Positions 1 to 8,691 of a stretch of DNA of 64,000 nucleotides are shown here, piece after piece. The first letter of the stretch is position 1. Each line of letters starts with the position of its first letter. Made by a program: the position numbers and the translations under genes. Source of the DNA: Fluviicola sp. (lineage in GTDB: Bacteria; Bacteroidota; Bacteroidia; Flavobacteriales_D; Crocinitomicaceae). A model generated the notes under the pieces. The model was given only the letters and a program-made list of their open reading frames with translations. It had not been told where the DNA came from and made no database searches. The stretch spans positions 558,001 through 622,000 of the forward strand of contig NZ_JAQSWB010000001.1 of NCBI RefSeq assembly GCF_029266855.1. Direction: 5' to 3'.

Positions 1-1746
1 GAATGCATCAAAAGGAGTGCAAACGATCGGTTCACCGCGCACATTGAAGCTGGTATTAACAACCAAGCCATAAGAAGTTTGTTTTTTAAACTCCCGGATC
101 AGGGCATGGTATCTTGGATTTGTTTCCTTATAAACAGATTGTACGCGTGCAGAGAAGTCCAAATGAGTAATGGATTGTAAATCGCTTCGCTGGTGATACA
201 AACGCTCCCAGAGCGGCAGATCGTTGTAATTATCCGGTAATTTAAGCCTTCTGCTTTCCTTTACCGGCGCAACAACAAGCATGTAAGGGGAGTCGGCCTG
301 TAAATCGAAATATTCGCGCGCATCTTCAGCCAGCACAGAAGGAGCAAAAGGCCTGAAACCTTCGCGGTATTTGATCTTCAGGTTTAGTTTCTTTTGCATT
401 TCAGGATTCCGTGCGTCTCCCAGGATACTTCTGTTTCCCAAAGCACGTGGTCCGAATTCCATTCTTCCCTGGAACCAGCCAACGACATTTCCTTCTGCTA
501 ATTTAGAAGCAACAAAAGAGGTCAGATCGTTGAAGTCATCGTATTTGGTGTAACGTGCATTGTTGTGCCTATTCATCGACTGGATTTCCTTCTCGGAATA
601 ATCCGGCCCCAAATAAGTTCCGTTCATCTGATCGTACTTGTAATCAATGATCCGTTCTTCTTCGAAATACATGTGAGAAACTGCCAATGCAGCCCCTAAA
701 GCTCCTCCGGCATCACCCGAAGCAGCCTGGATGTAAATCTCTTTGAAAATATTTTCCTCCAGCAACTTGCCATTTGCCACGCAATTCAGCGCAACACCGC
801 CAGCCATGCATAAGTATTCCGAATTAGTAAGCCTCTTTGCTTCTTTGGCCATTTTGATCACGATCTCTTCAGTGACTTTTTGAATGGCGATTGCCAGGTT
901 ACAATGTACCTGTTCCAAATCGGCTTCCGCTTCCCTGCGTCCGACTCCAAATAGTTCTTTCCATTTTTGGTCGTGAACCATGCGAAGTCCGGTGGCGTAA
1001 TTGAAGTATTTTTGATTTAACCAAATAGATCCATCCTCTTTAATATCAACCAGTTCAGATTTTATTTTAGCAATAAATTCTTTTGTCTGATCAGCATGCT
1101 CATTCCCGTAAGGAGCGAGACCCATGAGTTTGTATTCCCCGGAATTAACCGTGAATCCCAAATAATAGGTAAAAGCACTGTAAAGTAATCCTGCCGAATG
1201 CGGGAATTCCATTTCGCGTAAAAGCTCGATCTTTTCACCTTTTCCAAGTCCGATAGAAGCTGTGCACCATTCACCAACTCCATCAATTGTCAGAATAGCG
1301 GATTCCGGGAATGCAGAAGGATAAAAAGCACTTGCTGCATGCGATAAGTGGTGTTCCGGGAAAAGCAAATTCACCTTCCTCTTATCGTACGATCCAACTT
1401 CCTTCAATCCTTCATGAATCATTTTCTTCAGGAACATTTTTTCATTGATCCAAACAGGAATTGCTTTCAGAAATGAAAGTAAACCTTTGGGAGAAAAGGA
1501 ATAGTACGTTTGAAGCAAACGCTCAAATTTCAGGAGTGGTTTATCGTAAAAAACGATGGCATCCAGGTCATCCAATTCAAGTCCGGCTTCTTCCAAACAA
1601 TATTTTACTGCTTCAACGGGGAAATCGGGAGTGTGTTTATCGCGTGTGAAACGTTCTTCCTGAGCTGCGGCAATGATTCGGCCTCCAATAACCAAGGCGG
1701 CAGCCGAATCGTGATAGAAGGCAGAAATCCCTAAGACTTTTTTCAT
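1..1746 (-). CDS. NodU/CmcH-family carbamoyltransferase (3' end cut by window edge)
   Basis: Reading leftward from ATG 1744-1746, 582 codons are open to the window edge, so the C-terminus lies outside. The product begins MKKVLGISAFYHDSAAAL, the usual start of the family. It has the HHLSHAASAFY metal/carbamoyl-phosphate motif near residue 130 and the C-terminal-domain motif GRMEFGPRALGNRS near residue 420. Family members transfer a carbamoyl group from carbamoyl phosphate to a hydroxyl of a sugar, antibiotic or lipid-linked acceptor. Members are about 570-610 residues, so little is missing. The acceptor cannot be read from sequence. Many Bacteroidota homologues sit in polysaccharide or cell-surface clusters, and the relevant neighbours would be to the left of base 1. 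Confidence 0.93.
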   Translation of the reverse strand, partial: MKKVLGISAFYHDSAAALVIGGRIIAAAQEERFTRDKHTPDFPVEAVKYCLEEAGLELDDLDAIVFYDKPLLKFERLLQTYYSFSPKGLLSFLKAIPVWINEKMFLKKMIHEGLKEVGSYDKRKVNLLFPEHHLSHAASAFYPSAFPESAILTIDGVGEWCTASIGLGKGEKIELLREMEFPHSAGLLYSAFTYYLGFTVNSGEYKLMGLAPYGNEHADQTKEFIAKIKSELVDIKEDGSIWLNQKYFNYATGLRMVHDQKWKELFGVGRREAEADLEQVHCNLAIAIQKVTEEIVIKMAKEAKRLTNSEYLCMAGGVALNCVANGKLLEENIFKEIYIQAASGDAGGALGAALAVSHMYFEEERIIDYKYDQMNGTYLGPDYSEKEIQSMNRHNNARYTKYDDFNDLTSFVASKLAEGNVVGWFQGRMEFGPRALGNRSILGDARNPEMQKKLNLKIKYREGFRPFAPSVLAEDAREYFDLQADSPYMLVVAPVKESRRLKLPDNYNDLPLWERLYHQRSDLQSITHLDFSARVQSVYKETNPRYHALIREFKKQTSYGLVVNTSFNVRGEPIVCTPFDAF

Positions 1747-1961
1747 TAGCGCAATTTATTCTGTTTCACTAACGGTAAAACCGATAGTTCATTTTGATGA
1801 GGAGCAAAAATAATTCATTAATTGCAGTAAGCAAGAGGAGGGAGATATAATTCATCAAGAATTACGTGTTAATTGCGAATACCCAATTAATTCAAACTAA
1901 CCCGGGTTAAGAAAATGCTCTGCACGCATAAATATTTTGTATTTTTACAGCAAAAAAAAGC

Positions 1962-2390
1962 ATGGAGTTATTCAGTAAATTGGTTTCCGTCCGTTGGTCT
2001 GATTTAGATCCCAACTATCACGTTAGACACAGTGCTTATTACGATTGGGGTGCGCAGCAACGCGTCGAAGTTCTGAACAAACTGGGACTTTCATTAAAAG
2101 TCATGCAGGAGAATCATTTTGGTCCGATCTTGTTTCGGGAAGAATGTGTATTCAGAAAAGAAATCCACATGCACGATGAAATAACAATCAACCTGGCAAT
2201 GAAATCCATTACAGCAGACGGATCGCGCTGGACAATGCAGCATGTACTGACCAATCAAAGAGGGGAGTTGTGTGCTACTATTACTATTGACGGCGCGTGG
2301 ATCGATACGGAGAAACGCAAATTAGCAAATCCTACACCTGAGGTGATCATTGAAACGATGAAACTCTTTCCTCAATTAGCGGGAGGTTAA
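1962..2390 (+). CDS. acyl-CoA thioesterase, hotdog fold (YbgC/4HBT-like)
   Basis: A 142-residue single-domain protein. The N-terminal stretch VRWSDLDPNYHVRHSAYYDW matches the 4-hydroxybenzoyl-CoA thioesterase pattern (D-x-D-x-x-x-H-V), in which the first acidic residue is catalytic. The length fits one hotdog domain. It probably hydrolyses an acyl-CoA in the cytoplasm; the chain type is unknown. It is transcribed alone, divergent from the carbamoyltransferase and convergent with the helicase. A TATTTTTA box at 1940-1947 lies 14 bases before the ATG and may be its -7 element. Confidence 0.85.
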   Translation: MELFSKLVSVRWSDLDPNYHVRHSAYYDWGAQQRVEVLNKLGLSLKVMQENHFGPILFREECVFRKEIHMHDEITINLAMKSITADGSRWTMQHVLTNQRGELCATITIDGAWIDTEKRKLANPTPEVIIETMKLFPQLAGG

Positions 2391-2454
2391 CTGGAATTAC
2401 GAGTTCCGAATTTCAAATTCATGTCATTCCGATAGCACCGGAATTCCGTCTTCT

Positions 2455-2506
2455 TCTCGATATCCCGGGTTTCCAGGACTCGAACTGACAGGCGGAAATA
2501 TCGAGA
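2455..2506. repeat. inverted repeat between convergent genes
   Basis: TCTCGATAT (2455-2463) is the exact reverse complement of ATATCGAGA (2498-2506), with a 34-base loop. It lies between the thioesterase and helicase stops. It has no T-tract, so it resembles a dispersed intergenic repeat more than an intrinsic terminator. Confidence 0.5.
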
Positions 2507-2522
2507 CAGATATAAATTAGGA

Positions 2523-3833
2523 TTATCGTGCGAAGCCGATCTTCTGTTTCTTTCCTTTGATCTTTTGATCTCTCAATTCGGGAACGACATCCTCAGCAAC
2601 ATCGCTGCTGATTGCAGCAAAAGAACTGTAATCCATTACAGTGATCAAACCGATCTCATCTTGTTTTAATCCGCCCATTTTGTGCAGGAAACCAACAATG
2701 TCAATTTTATTCACCTTGTCTTTTTTACCGGCACTAATGTATATGGTTTTCCATTTCGGAGGTTCGGGAAGCGGTTCGTTGTGGATCACTTCATAATCGT
2801 GATGTTCAGGAATGAAATCCGGAACGTTTTTCTTTGAATCAAGCAGCATAAAAACCACTCCGTCCGCATCTTGTCGGCCTGTTCTTCCACTCCGGTGAAT
2901 GAATTCAGCTTCTTTCAGGGGTAACTGGTAATGAATTACATGTTCCACCGCGGGAATATCCAACCCTCTGGCAGCAAGATCCGTAGAGACTAAAAAGTTT
3001 GAGCTTCCATTACGAAAGCGGATCAATGCCCTTTCCCGGTCATCCTGTTCCATTCCACCATGATAAGCAACAGCTATAACACCATTTTCCTTTAAAAAAT
3101 CAGTGATTTCCACAACAGGTTCCCGGTGATTGCAAAATATTATCGTTTTTCCTTCCGGTAAATTACACAGTAATTCGAGTAATAACTCCAATTTATCCGA
3201 GTCATTCATCTGCACCCCGAAATAATTGATCTGATGACTCTTTTCGACCAGGAAATCAATTGTTACAGGGTTTTTGATCTGCGTAAATGCAGGTATGGTC
3301 TCTAATTTTGTTGCTGAGACGAGGTACTTATTCCGGAGCGATTTTAATTCCTGTATAATTTCGGTCATATCCGACTCAAAACCCATCTGCAGTGACTTAT
3401 CAAACTCATCCAGAATCAGTGTATGCACTTCAGATAAATCAATATTGCTTCTTCGAACATGATCAGCCAAACGTCCCGGAGTTCCAATCAAAACAGCAGG
3501 AGGGACAGAGAGGTTATTTTCCTCCACACGCATTGAGTGTCCGCCGTAGCAGGTATTTACTTTGAATCCGGTACTTAGCTTCTTAAATACATCTTCGATT
3601 TGAATAGACAATTCACGCGTTGGTGAGATGATCAATAATTGAACAGTTGTTTGTTCCTTATTCAATTTCTCCAGGGCTGTCAATAAAAAAGCCACCGTTT
3701 TACCTGAACCTGTCGGTGCATGCAGAATAATGTCTTTATTCGTTTTGGCAGATTTGAGCATTTCCTGCTGCATCTCATTCAACGTCGTGATGCCAAGCTT
3801 TTCGAGAGAGAAAGAGGATTGTGAATTATTCAT
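2523..3833 (-). CDS. DEAD-box ATP-dependent RNA helicase with DbpA-type RNA-binding domain
   Basis: A 436-residue helicase. Visible motifs are the Q-motif region near residue 10, Walker A APTGSGKT near 40, SPTRELSIQ (Ia), LILDEFDKS (II), SAT (III) and HRSGRTGRQ (VI). The last 80 residues (from about 360) form a DbpA-like RNA-binding domain with the pattern KIDIVGFLHKMGGL. By family it would remodel 23S rRNA during 50S assembly. Motif II reads DEFD instead of DEAD, an accepted variant that keeps the catalytic D and E. A TACCTTTA box lies five bases before the ATG. It could also be a YfmL- or CshA-like helicase. Confidence 0.92.
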   Translation of the reverse strand: MNNSQSSFSLEKLGITTLNEMQQEMLKSAKTNKDIILHAPTGSGKTVAFLLTALEKLNKEQTTVQLLIISPTRELSIQIEDVFKKLSTGFKVNTCYGGHSMRVEENNLSVPPAVLIGTPGRLADHVRRSNIDLSEVHTLILDEFDKSLQMGFESDMTEIIQELKSLRNKYLVSATKLETIPAFTQIKNPVTIDFLVEKSHQINYFGVQMNDSDKLELLLELLCNLPEGKTIIFCNHREPVVEITDFLKENGVIAVAYHGGMEQDDRERALIRFRNGSSNFLVSTDLAARGLDIPAVEHVIHYQLPLKEAEFIHRSGRTGRQDADGVVFMLLDSKKNVPDFIPEHHDYEVIHNEPLPEPPKWKTIYISAGKKDKVNKIDIVGFLHKMGGLKQDEIGLITVMDYSSFAAISSDVAEDVVPELRDQKIKGKKQKIGFAR

Positions 3834-3959
3834 GACCGTAAAGGTACAAGTTTATCATTGATGACGATAATTCCGGGTTATGATAGTTATCGGTGAACTA
3901 AATTTAAACAGGGTCGGCAACAAGTTAATAAAATTGCTAACAACAAGCTTTGATTGTAA

Positions 3960-4751
3960 TCACTTTCTTTCGATCTTCTGATAACTCGTTACAATTCCTT
4001 TGATAAGGGCCGAGCTGAATCCGCTGTGTTCCATTTCATTCAGTCCCACGATCGTGCAGCCTTTCGGAGTAGTAACCTTATCGATTTCTTCTTCCGGATG
4101 CAAACCGTTCTGAATCAATAGCTGTGCAGCGCCTTTAACTGTCTGACTGACAATTTTATTCGCTGTTTTAGCATCGAAACCAACTTCAATTCCGCCCTGA
4201 ATCATAGCCCGTATGAAGCGCAGCACATAAGCAATTCCGCAAGCTCCCAAAATAGTTGCCGATTCCATTAACTGTTCATCTATCCAGACCACATCTCTAA
4301 CCGCATTGAATAACTCGCTTACCCGCGACTTCCTGTTTAGAGGATCAGTTGAAGAACTTAAGGCCGTCATGCTTTCCTGAACATCGGCTGCAGTGTTTGG
4401 CATTCCACGGTATAAGGAAATATCATTCATCTTCAGAGCTTCTTTAATCTCACTCAAAGTAATTCCGGTTGCAACACTGATTATCGTGTGTCTTCCCGGA
4501 TCAAAAGACGTTTTATTTTCTTCGAAGAAAGAGAGGATCGTATACGGTTTCAAAGCGACAATCAAATAATCACACAGAGTAATCACTTCCTGATTATTTG
4601 AAGTGAAATGTGTTCTGTCATCGGCCAAAGCTGTTAATTCTGCCAGATTTCTCCGTGTACCATAAAGTTGAGCATCGGGGTATTGCTTGCGTAATCCTTT
4701 CAGTAATGACAATCCTAAGTTTCCGCATCCGATGATTCCAATCTTTTTCAT
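3960..4751 (-). CDS. proC: pyrroline-5-carboxylate reductase
   Basis: A 263-residue oxidoreductase for the last step of proline synthesis: reduction of 1-pyrroline-5-carboxylate with NAD(P)H in the cytoplasm. The N-terminal Rossmann motif KIGIIGCGNLG (residues 3-13) binds the nucleotide. The middle carries RGMPNTAADVQESMTAL (residues about 115-131) and the C-terminal dimerisation domain ends in VTTPKGCTIVGLNEME. The length is normal for the family. It is monocistronic, with a perfect TACTTTTG box at 4768-4775. Confidence 0.95.
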   Translation of the reverse strand: MKKIGIIGCGNLGLSLLKGLRKQYPDAQLYGTRRNLAELTALADDRTHFTSNNQEVITLCDYLIVALKPYTILSFFEENKTSFDPGRHTIISVATGITLSEIKEALKMNDISLYRGMPNTAADVQESMTALSSSTDPLNRKSRVSELFNAVRDVVWIDEQLMESATILGACGIAYVLRFIRAMIQGGIEVGFDAKTANKIVSQTVKGAAQLLIQNGLHPEEEIDKVTTPKGCTIVGLNEMEHSGFSSALIKGIVTSYQKIERK

Positions 4752-5383
4752 TTTAACAATTTGAATGCAAAAGTAAGATTAATCTAACAAGTTGATTTCG
4801 ATTCTGCTCAGTCAACTTGAAAACACATTCGCTTTTAAAGAGACTTGTCGACTTGTTAAAAAAGCTGGAAATACCATGTGATTAAAAGGAAATACAGGAA
4901 TATTTTGTATCTTTAAAAAGTCGTTCGTCCGTCAGATGACGGAGTGTAAATGGCAGTCTCATGTTTATACACGGGACAAAACCCATACAGTGAGAATTGT
5001 TGACGTCTAACATTTTTTTGCGAACGGGGAGACTTGATTTTTCAATGGCGGGCTGCACCTTTCGAGGTTCACATGACGTGAACGGCAGATTACAAAGAAA
5101 AACAGCGAACCAAATCGTGCTTTCTGAGGCGTTCAGAATTTTCAGTCTTAAATGACTGGCGCTGTGTGGGTTTATTTTTTTATTCCAGTTGATTTCGTAA
5201 CTGTCACGGCATTTCTATTATATCCTGCTTTTTTAGCACATGTGACAATTATCAGATGAAGTTGAGATCTTCGTTTTGTGCAATTGGGATTAGTTCGCAG
5301 CTATAATTTGTTTTATTCAGAGCAAATATTTGTCCGAATATTAAATTGAGTTTTAGTTTGTCAGACAATGTTTAATCCAATTC
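4752..5383. other. 632-base gene-free region with clustered inverted repeats
   Basis: No convincing open reading frame is present on either strand. The segment 4920-5190 is GC-richer than its surroundings and holds several short perfect stems. These are TCCGTCA-GA-TGACGGA (4928-4943), ACCT-TTCG-AGGT (5057-5068, a UUCG tetraloop if transcribed), GTTCAC-5 nt-GTGAAC (5067-5083, overlapping the previous one) and CAGTC-6 nt-GACTG (5143-5158). A TATCTTTA box sits at 4909-4916, just ahead of the structured part. It could be a small RNA, a non-autonomous repeat or the remnant of an element; sequence alone does not decide. Confidence 0.5.
4768..4775 (-). promoter_or_regulatory. -7 promoter box of proC
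   Basis: On the minus strand the bases read TACTTTTG, a full match to the Bacteroidota TAnnTTTG box. Transcription would begin at about 4763, leaving a 12-base leader before the ATG. Confidence 0.6.
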
Positions 5384-5839
5384 TTAGTTTTTCCCGTAGG
5401 TCCGGTAGATCATTGTTTTCTTGTTGGAGCGCTCCGTTACCAATTCCTTGCCGTTGCATCGTATGATTTTGAAGGTTTCGCTGTAAGAAGTGTCTTTTTC
5501 ATCGTGAACCATAGTTAAAACATTGCCTTTCAATTTCCATTGACCGGAGGTTCTCCGCTGAATCAGAGGCAATCCTTTTTTTCGCCATGCAGGGTCAACG
5601 AGGGTGTCATAAATAATGAAGAATCCATTTTTCTTGAAATTCAAAACCACATCCGACGGTTGATTTTGATGATCTGTTTTACGCATGCCTGCATCTTCCG
5701 ACTTGATCAAAATCCATCTTCCTGTAATGGAGATTTCCCCCTGTTTGGTTGCATTTTTAACCTCTTTGGTTTCCGCCGAACACGATGCGAAAAGTAGTAG
5801 GATGAAAAATGGTAAAAAATTAATTGCCGATTGCTTCAT
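5384..5839 (-). CDS. putative lipoprotein with lipocalin-like domain
   Basis: 151 residues. A hydrophobic signal ends in the lipobox LLFASC near residue 20, so the mature protein should be lipid-anchored at C20. The rest is a small beta-rich domain with GRWILIKSED near the start and GQWKLKGNVLTMVHDEKDT in the middle, the layout of Bacteroidota lipocalin-like proteins. No catalytic residues are recognisable. It precedes no operon partner; the endonuclease/phosphatase gene ends 47 bases upstream of its ATG. A TATATTTA box lies four bases before the ATG, a near match to the leaderless pattern seen elsewhere in the window. Confidence 0.7.
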   Translation of the reverse strand: MKQSAINFLPFFILLLFASCSAETKEVKNATKQGEISITGRWILIKSEDAGMRKTDHQNQPSDVVLNFKKNGFFIIYDTLVDPAWRKKGLPLIQRRTSGQWKLKGNVLTMVHDEKDTSYSETFKIIRCNGKELVTERSNKKTMIYRTYGKN

Positions 5840-5886
5840 TCATTAAATATAAACGAATAATTTAAAGAATCAGAATTAGTTAGGAT

Positions 5887-7014
5887 TTAAAGCGCCTTCC
5901 TATAGATTTTACAATGAACGGCACGATGATCTGAGAATGCTGCTGACTGGATCCCAAAATCGTATGCCTGAAGATCACCTGAATGAAAAATATAATCGAT
6001 CCTTCCGGCAGGTACACGTCCAACATAGGTTACACCGATTCCTGTTGTCGTTTCGCGGTAGGAATCAACGAGATCCGTATTGAACTGGTTGTAGACATAC
6101 GACATCGGGGTATCGTTGAAATCTCCGCAGACAACAACCGGGTAAGGAGAAGTTTTCATGTGCTCAACAACACGTTCAGCCTGTTCTGCCCGAGCGGGAT
6201 AAGCAATACGCAGTTTATCGATCAATAAGCGAATAGTTGATTTCTTCCCGCCGGCCTGTTTATTCTTTTCACCGAACAATTCATAATCTTCCTGCTGTAA
6301 TTTGATCGACTGCAAGTGGATATCATAAAAACGGATGGTATCCGCTCCTTTCACAATATCAGCGTAAATACAGTAATTATCGGTTGTTTTGAAATTCTCA
6401 AACATCACATCACCTTTAGCAATGATAGGGTATTTCGACAACATACAAATACCGAAATTCTGCCTGTTGCGAATCCGGTGTGAATACCGTTCGTGATAAT
6501 ATTTGTAATCCATTAAACTAATCAGCGTATCCCGTGTAGAGAAAACAGAAGGCTTGTCCTGGTGGAAAAATTCCTGGAAACAGACCACATCCGGATTAAT
6601 ACGCTGAACGTAGCTTATAATACTGTCGCGCGATTTATTTCTTCCTGTGAGGGACGAATTATAAACATCAAACAAACGCACGTTATAACTCATTACACTC
6701 CATGAAGAGACTTCTTGTACAGGTTTCGGATCGGAAAATTGAATAGACAATGTTCTAAAATGCAGGTTTCCACCAAACAGGATCGCAATTAGGATATAGA
6801 AGAACCATCTGGATCGAGCAAAGGCCCAATAAACCATCAATACAAGTGCCAGACAAATAAAAATCGGATACATCAGCCCGAAAAAGGGCAGAATGCGAAT
6901 AGTAGCGGGATGAACATAAGGAGCTAAGTAGGCGAGTAGCAGGCAGCAGATAGCTGTGATAGAAAGAATCTTTATCACCGTTGAAAATCGCGCTATCTTT
7001 TTAAACCAACTCAA
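5887..7014 (-). CDS. membrane-anchored endonuclease/exonuclease/phosphatase family protein
   Basis: 375 residues. Three hydrophobic segments (about residues 12-32, 36-58 and 66-84) are followed by an EEP-fold domain from about residue 100. The domain motifs are MSYNVRLFD, CFQEFF (catalytic Glu), VVCGDFNDTPMS (Asp/Asn) and the terminal SDHRAVHCKIY (Asp-His). The fold cleaves phosphodiester or phosphate-ester bonds. The anchored domain probably faces the periplasm, but the substrate is unknown. It starts one base after the stop of the rhomboid gene, so it belongs to the mutL-rhomboid-rhomboid operon. Confidence 0.88.
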   Translation of the reverse strand: MSWFKKIARFSTVIKILSITAICCLLLAYLAPYVHPATIRILPFFGLMYPIFICLALVLMVYWAFARSRWFFYILIAILFGGNLHFRTLSIQFSDPKPVQEVSSWSVMSYNVRLFDVYNSSLTGRNKSRDSIISYVQRINPDVVCFQEFFHQDKPSVFSTRDTLISLMDYKYYHERYSHRIRNRQNFGICMLSKYPIIAKGDVMFENFKTTDNYCIYADIVKGADTIRFYDIHLQSIKLQQEDYELFGEKNKQAGGKKSTIRLLIDKLRIAYPARAEQAERVVEHMKTSPYPVVVCGDFNDTPMSYVYNQFNTDLVDSYRETTTGIGVTYVGRVPAGRIDYIFHSGDLQAYDFGIQSAAFSDHRAVHCKIYRKAL

Positions 7015-7015
7015 A

Positions 7016-7909
7016 TCATTTATTACTTTGCGAAAATAGGAAGTCTTTTTCTGCTTTCGTTAAAGACTCGTAACCCGATTTGGATATTTTATCCAAAATC
7101 TTATCAATTTTCTGTTGCTTAAGCTTCGCATCCACGTTGTATTCCTCATCTGTTTTAATAACCCGTCCACCTTTCTGAGCTTTCATTTTAGGGCTTCTGT
7201 TCTTTCTGTTGGCGAAGAAGCTTAAAATCCGCTGGTGAAGAGATTCCGTCCAATTAATAATATTGGAAGATGAGTGTAAATTCTGTACAGAAAGAAATCC
7301 GATCAATGCTCCACCCAAATGTGCAAAATGAGCCGTCCCGTCACTACTTAATGTTTGAGCCAGATCGGCAATCACATAAATCAATGCGATCACGTACAAT
7401 TTCAGAGGAATAATCCCAAACAGGCTGACCTGGATGTTCGGTCTGTAAACGGCTATTGCAATAAACAAAGCCATGATCGAGCCGGAAGCTCCGATCACCG
7501 CCGGATATTGTGTCCCAAACTGGTGAGCGATGACTTCAGCAAGTCCACCTGCAAGTCCACCGACTACATATACGTGCAACATTCTTCTATCGGAAAAGAA
7601 CTGCCGGAACATGTTTCCTGCAAAATACAGGAAAATCATATTAAAGAGTAAATGCAGCAGACTGAAGTGCGAAAAGATACTTGTGATAAAACCATAGGGT
7701 GCAACAGCCAAATCCGATAGATTCGTCTGTAAAGCGAATCCTTTGTCTTTAATAATGTTGAATAGCACTTCCTGCCCCGACATTTTACCAATCAATCCTA
7801 GCAGGATAATTAACAGGAATACCACCACGTTAACAAAAATCAGGCGAATGTGCATTCCTCCATTTTTGAATTGAAACTTCAATTCTTCAGATAAGCTTCG
7901 ATCTTGCAT
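7016..7909 (-). CDS. rhomboid family intramembrane serine protease (with C-terminal tail)
   Basis: 297 residues with about six membrane helices. The catalytic Ser is in GASGSIMALF (near residue 141) and the catalytic His in HFAHLGGALIGF (near 196), so the dyad is complete. After the last helix comes a soluble lysine-rich tail (about 220-297) ending in KILDKISKSGYESLTKAEKD, a tail typical of Bacteroidota rhomboids. It starts one base after the stop of a second rhomboid gene. Its protein substrates are unknown. Confidence 0.92.
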   Translation of the reverse strand: MQDRSLSEELKFQFKNGGMHIRLIFVNVVVFLLIILLGLIGKMSGQEVLFNIIKDKGFALQTNLSDLAVAPYGFITSIFSHFSLLHLLFNMIFLYFAGNMFRQFFSDRRMLHVYVVGGLAGGLAEVIAHQFGTQYPAVIGASGSIMALFIAIAVYRPNIQVSLFGIIPLKLYVIALIYVIADLAQTLSSDGTAHFAHLGGALIGFLSVQNLHSSSNIINWTESLHQRILSFFANRKNRSPKMKAQKGGRVIKTDEEYNVDAKLKQQKIDKILDKISKSGYESLTKAEKDFLFSQSNK

Positions 7910-7910
7910 A

Positions 7911-8687
7911 TTAATAAAAGTTTTTACCTGTTCTACGCCAAATTAAAACCAGGATAGCACCCACAATTGCTCCACCTACATGAGCCAAATGGGCTACATT
8001 GTCTCCGGCATTACTTTGAAAACTGCTATACACTTCAAGAACAAAATATCCTCCGATCAGCCATTTTGCTTTAATTGGAATAGGAGGGAATAATAACATC
8101 AACTCCGTATTCGGAAACAAAATTGCAAAAGCAGCCAGTAAGCCAAAAATGGCTCCCGATGCACCGACCATGGGAACAATGGATTTGACAGCGTAATCAG
8201 CCAGGGCATCAAACTGAAGCTGTGTAAGTCCATATCGATGAGCAATTTCCAATAGATTCTGATCTGTGATATTTCCGCCTGTTTCTCTCAGCAAGCCATT
8301 CAATGCAGCAATCGCATCCGAATTATGTATAGTATCCTTGAGTTCAAGAATTTGGAAAAAACCCACACCGTTATAAAGTAAGATAGAGCCTAAGGCAGCT
8401 GCAACGTAAAGAATGAAATAGCGCTTAGGACCCCAAAGTCGTTCTAAGAAACTCCCGAACATCACTAAAATATACATGTTCATGAAAATGTGGAAGAATC
8501 CGCCATGCATGAAAAAATGTGTCACTAATTGATATGGTTCAAAAAGCGGAGTTCCGAAATAATGCGCCCCGAGCAAACTGCCTAAATTGACTCCCTGTCC
8601 CTGGTAGTCAAAAAATGCTGTTAATAAAAACAATGCGACATTCAGCAATAATAAATTCTTAGTTACCGGCTGTATACTTCCAAACAT
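7911..8687 (-). CDS. rhomboid family intramembrane serine protease
   Basis: 258 residues, polytopic. Catalytic Ser lies in GASGAIFGLLAAF (near residue 175) and His in HLAHVGGAIVGA (near 234). Between the early helices and the catalytic Ser it has a soluble loop of roughly 60 residues (about 105-165), longer than in the neighbouring rhomboid. It lies four bases after mutL and one base before the next rhomboid, so the three are surely co-transcribed. Confidence 0.92.
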   Translation of the reverse strand: MFGSIQPVTKNLLLLNVALFLLTAFFDYQGQGVNLGSLLGAHYFGTPLFEPYQLVTHFFMHGGFFHIFMNMYILVMFGSFLERLWGPKRYFILYVAAALGSILLYNGVGFFQILELKDTIHNSDAIAALNGLLRETGGNITDQNLLEIAHRYGLTQLQFDALADYAVKSIVPMVGASGAIFGLLAAFAILFPNTELMLLFPPIPIKAKWLIGGYFVLEVYSSFQSNAGDNVAHLAHVGGAIVGAILVLIWRRTGKNFY

Positions 8688-8691
8688 AACT

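Noticed and set aside
5005-5011. GTCTAAC resembling an integron attC inverse core site in the structured gap
   Set aside because: No matching GTTRRRY partner lies at a plausible distance, and no integrase or gene cassettes are seen.
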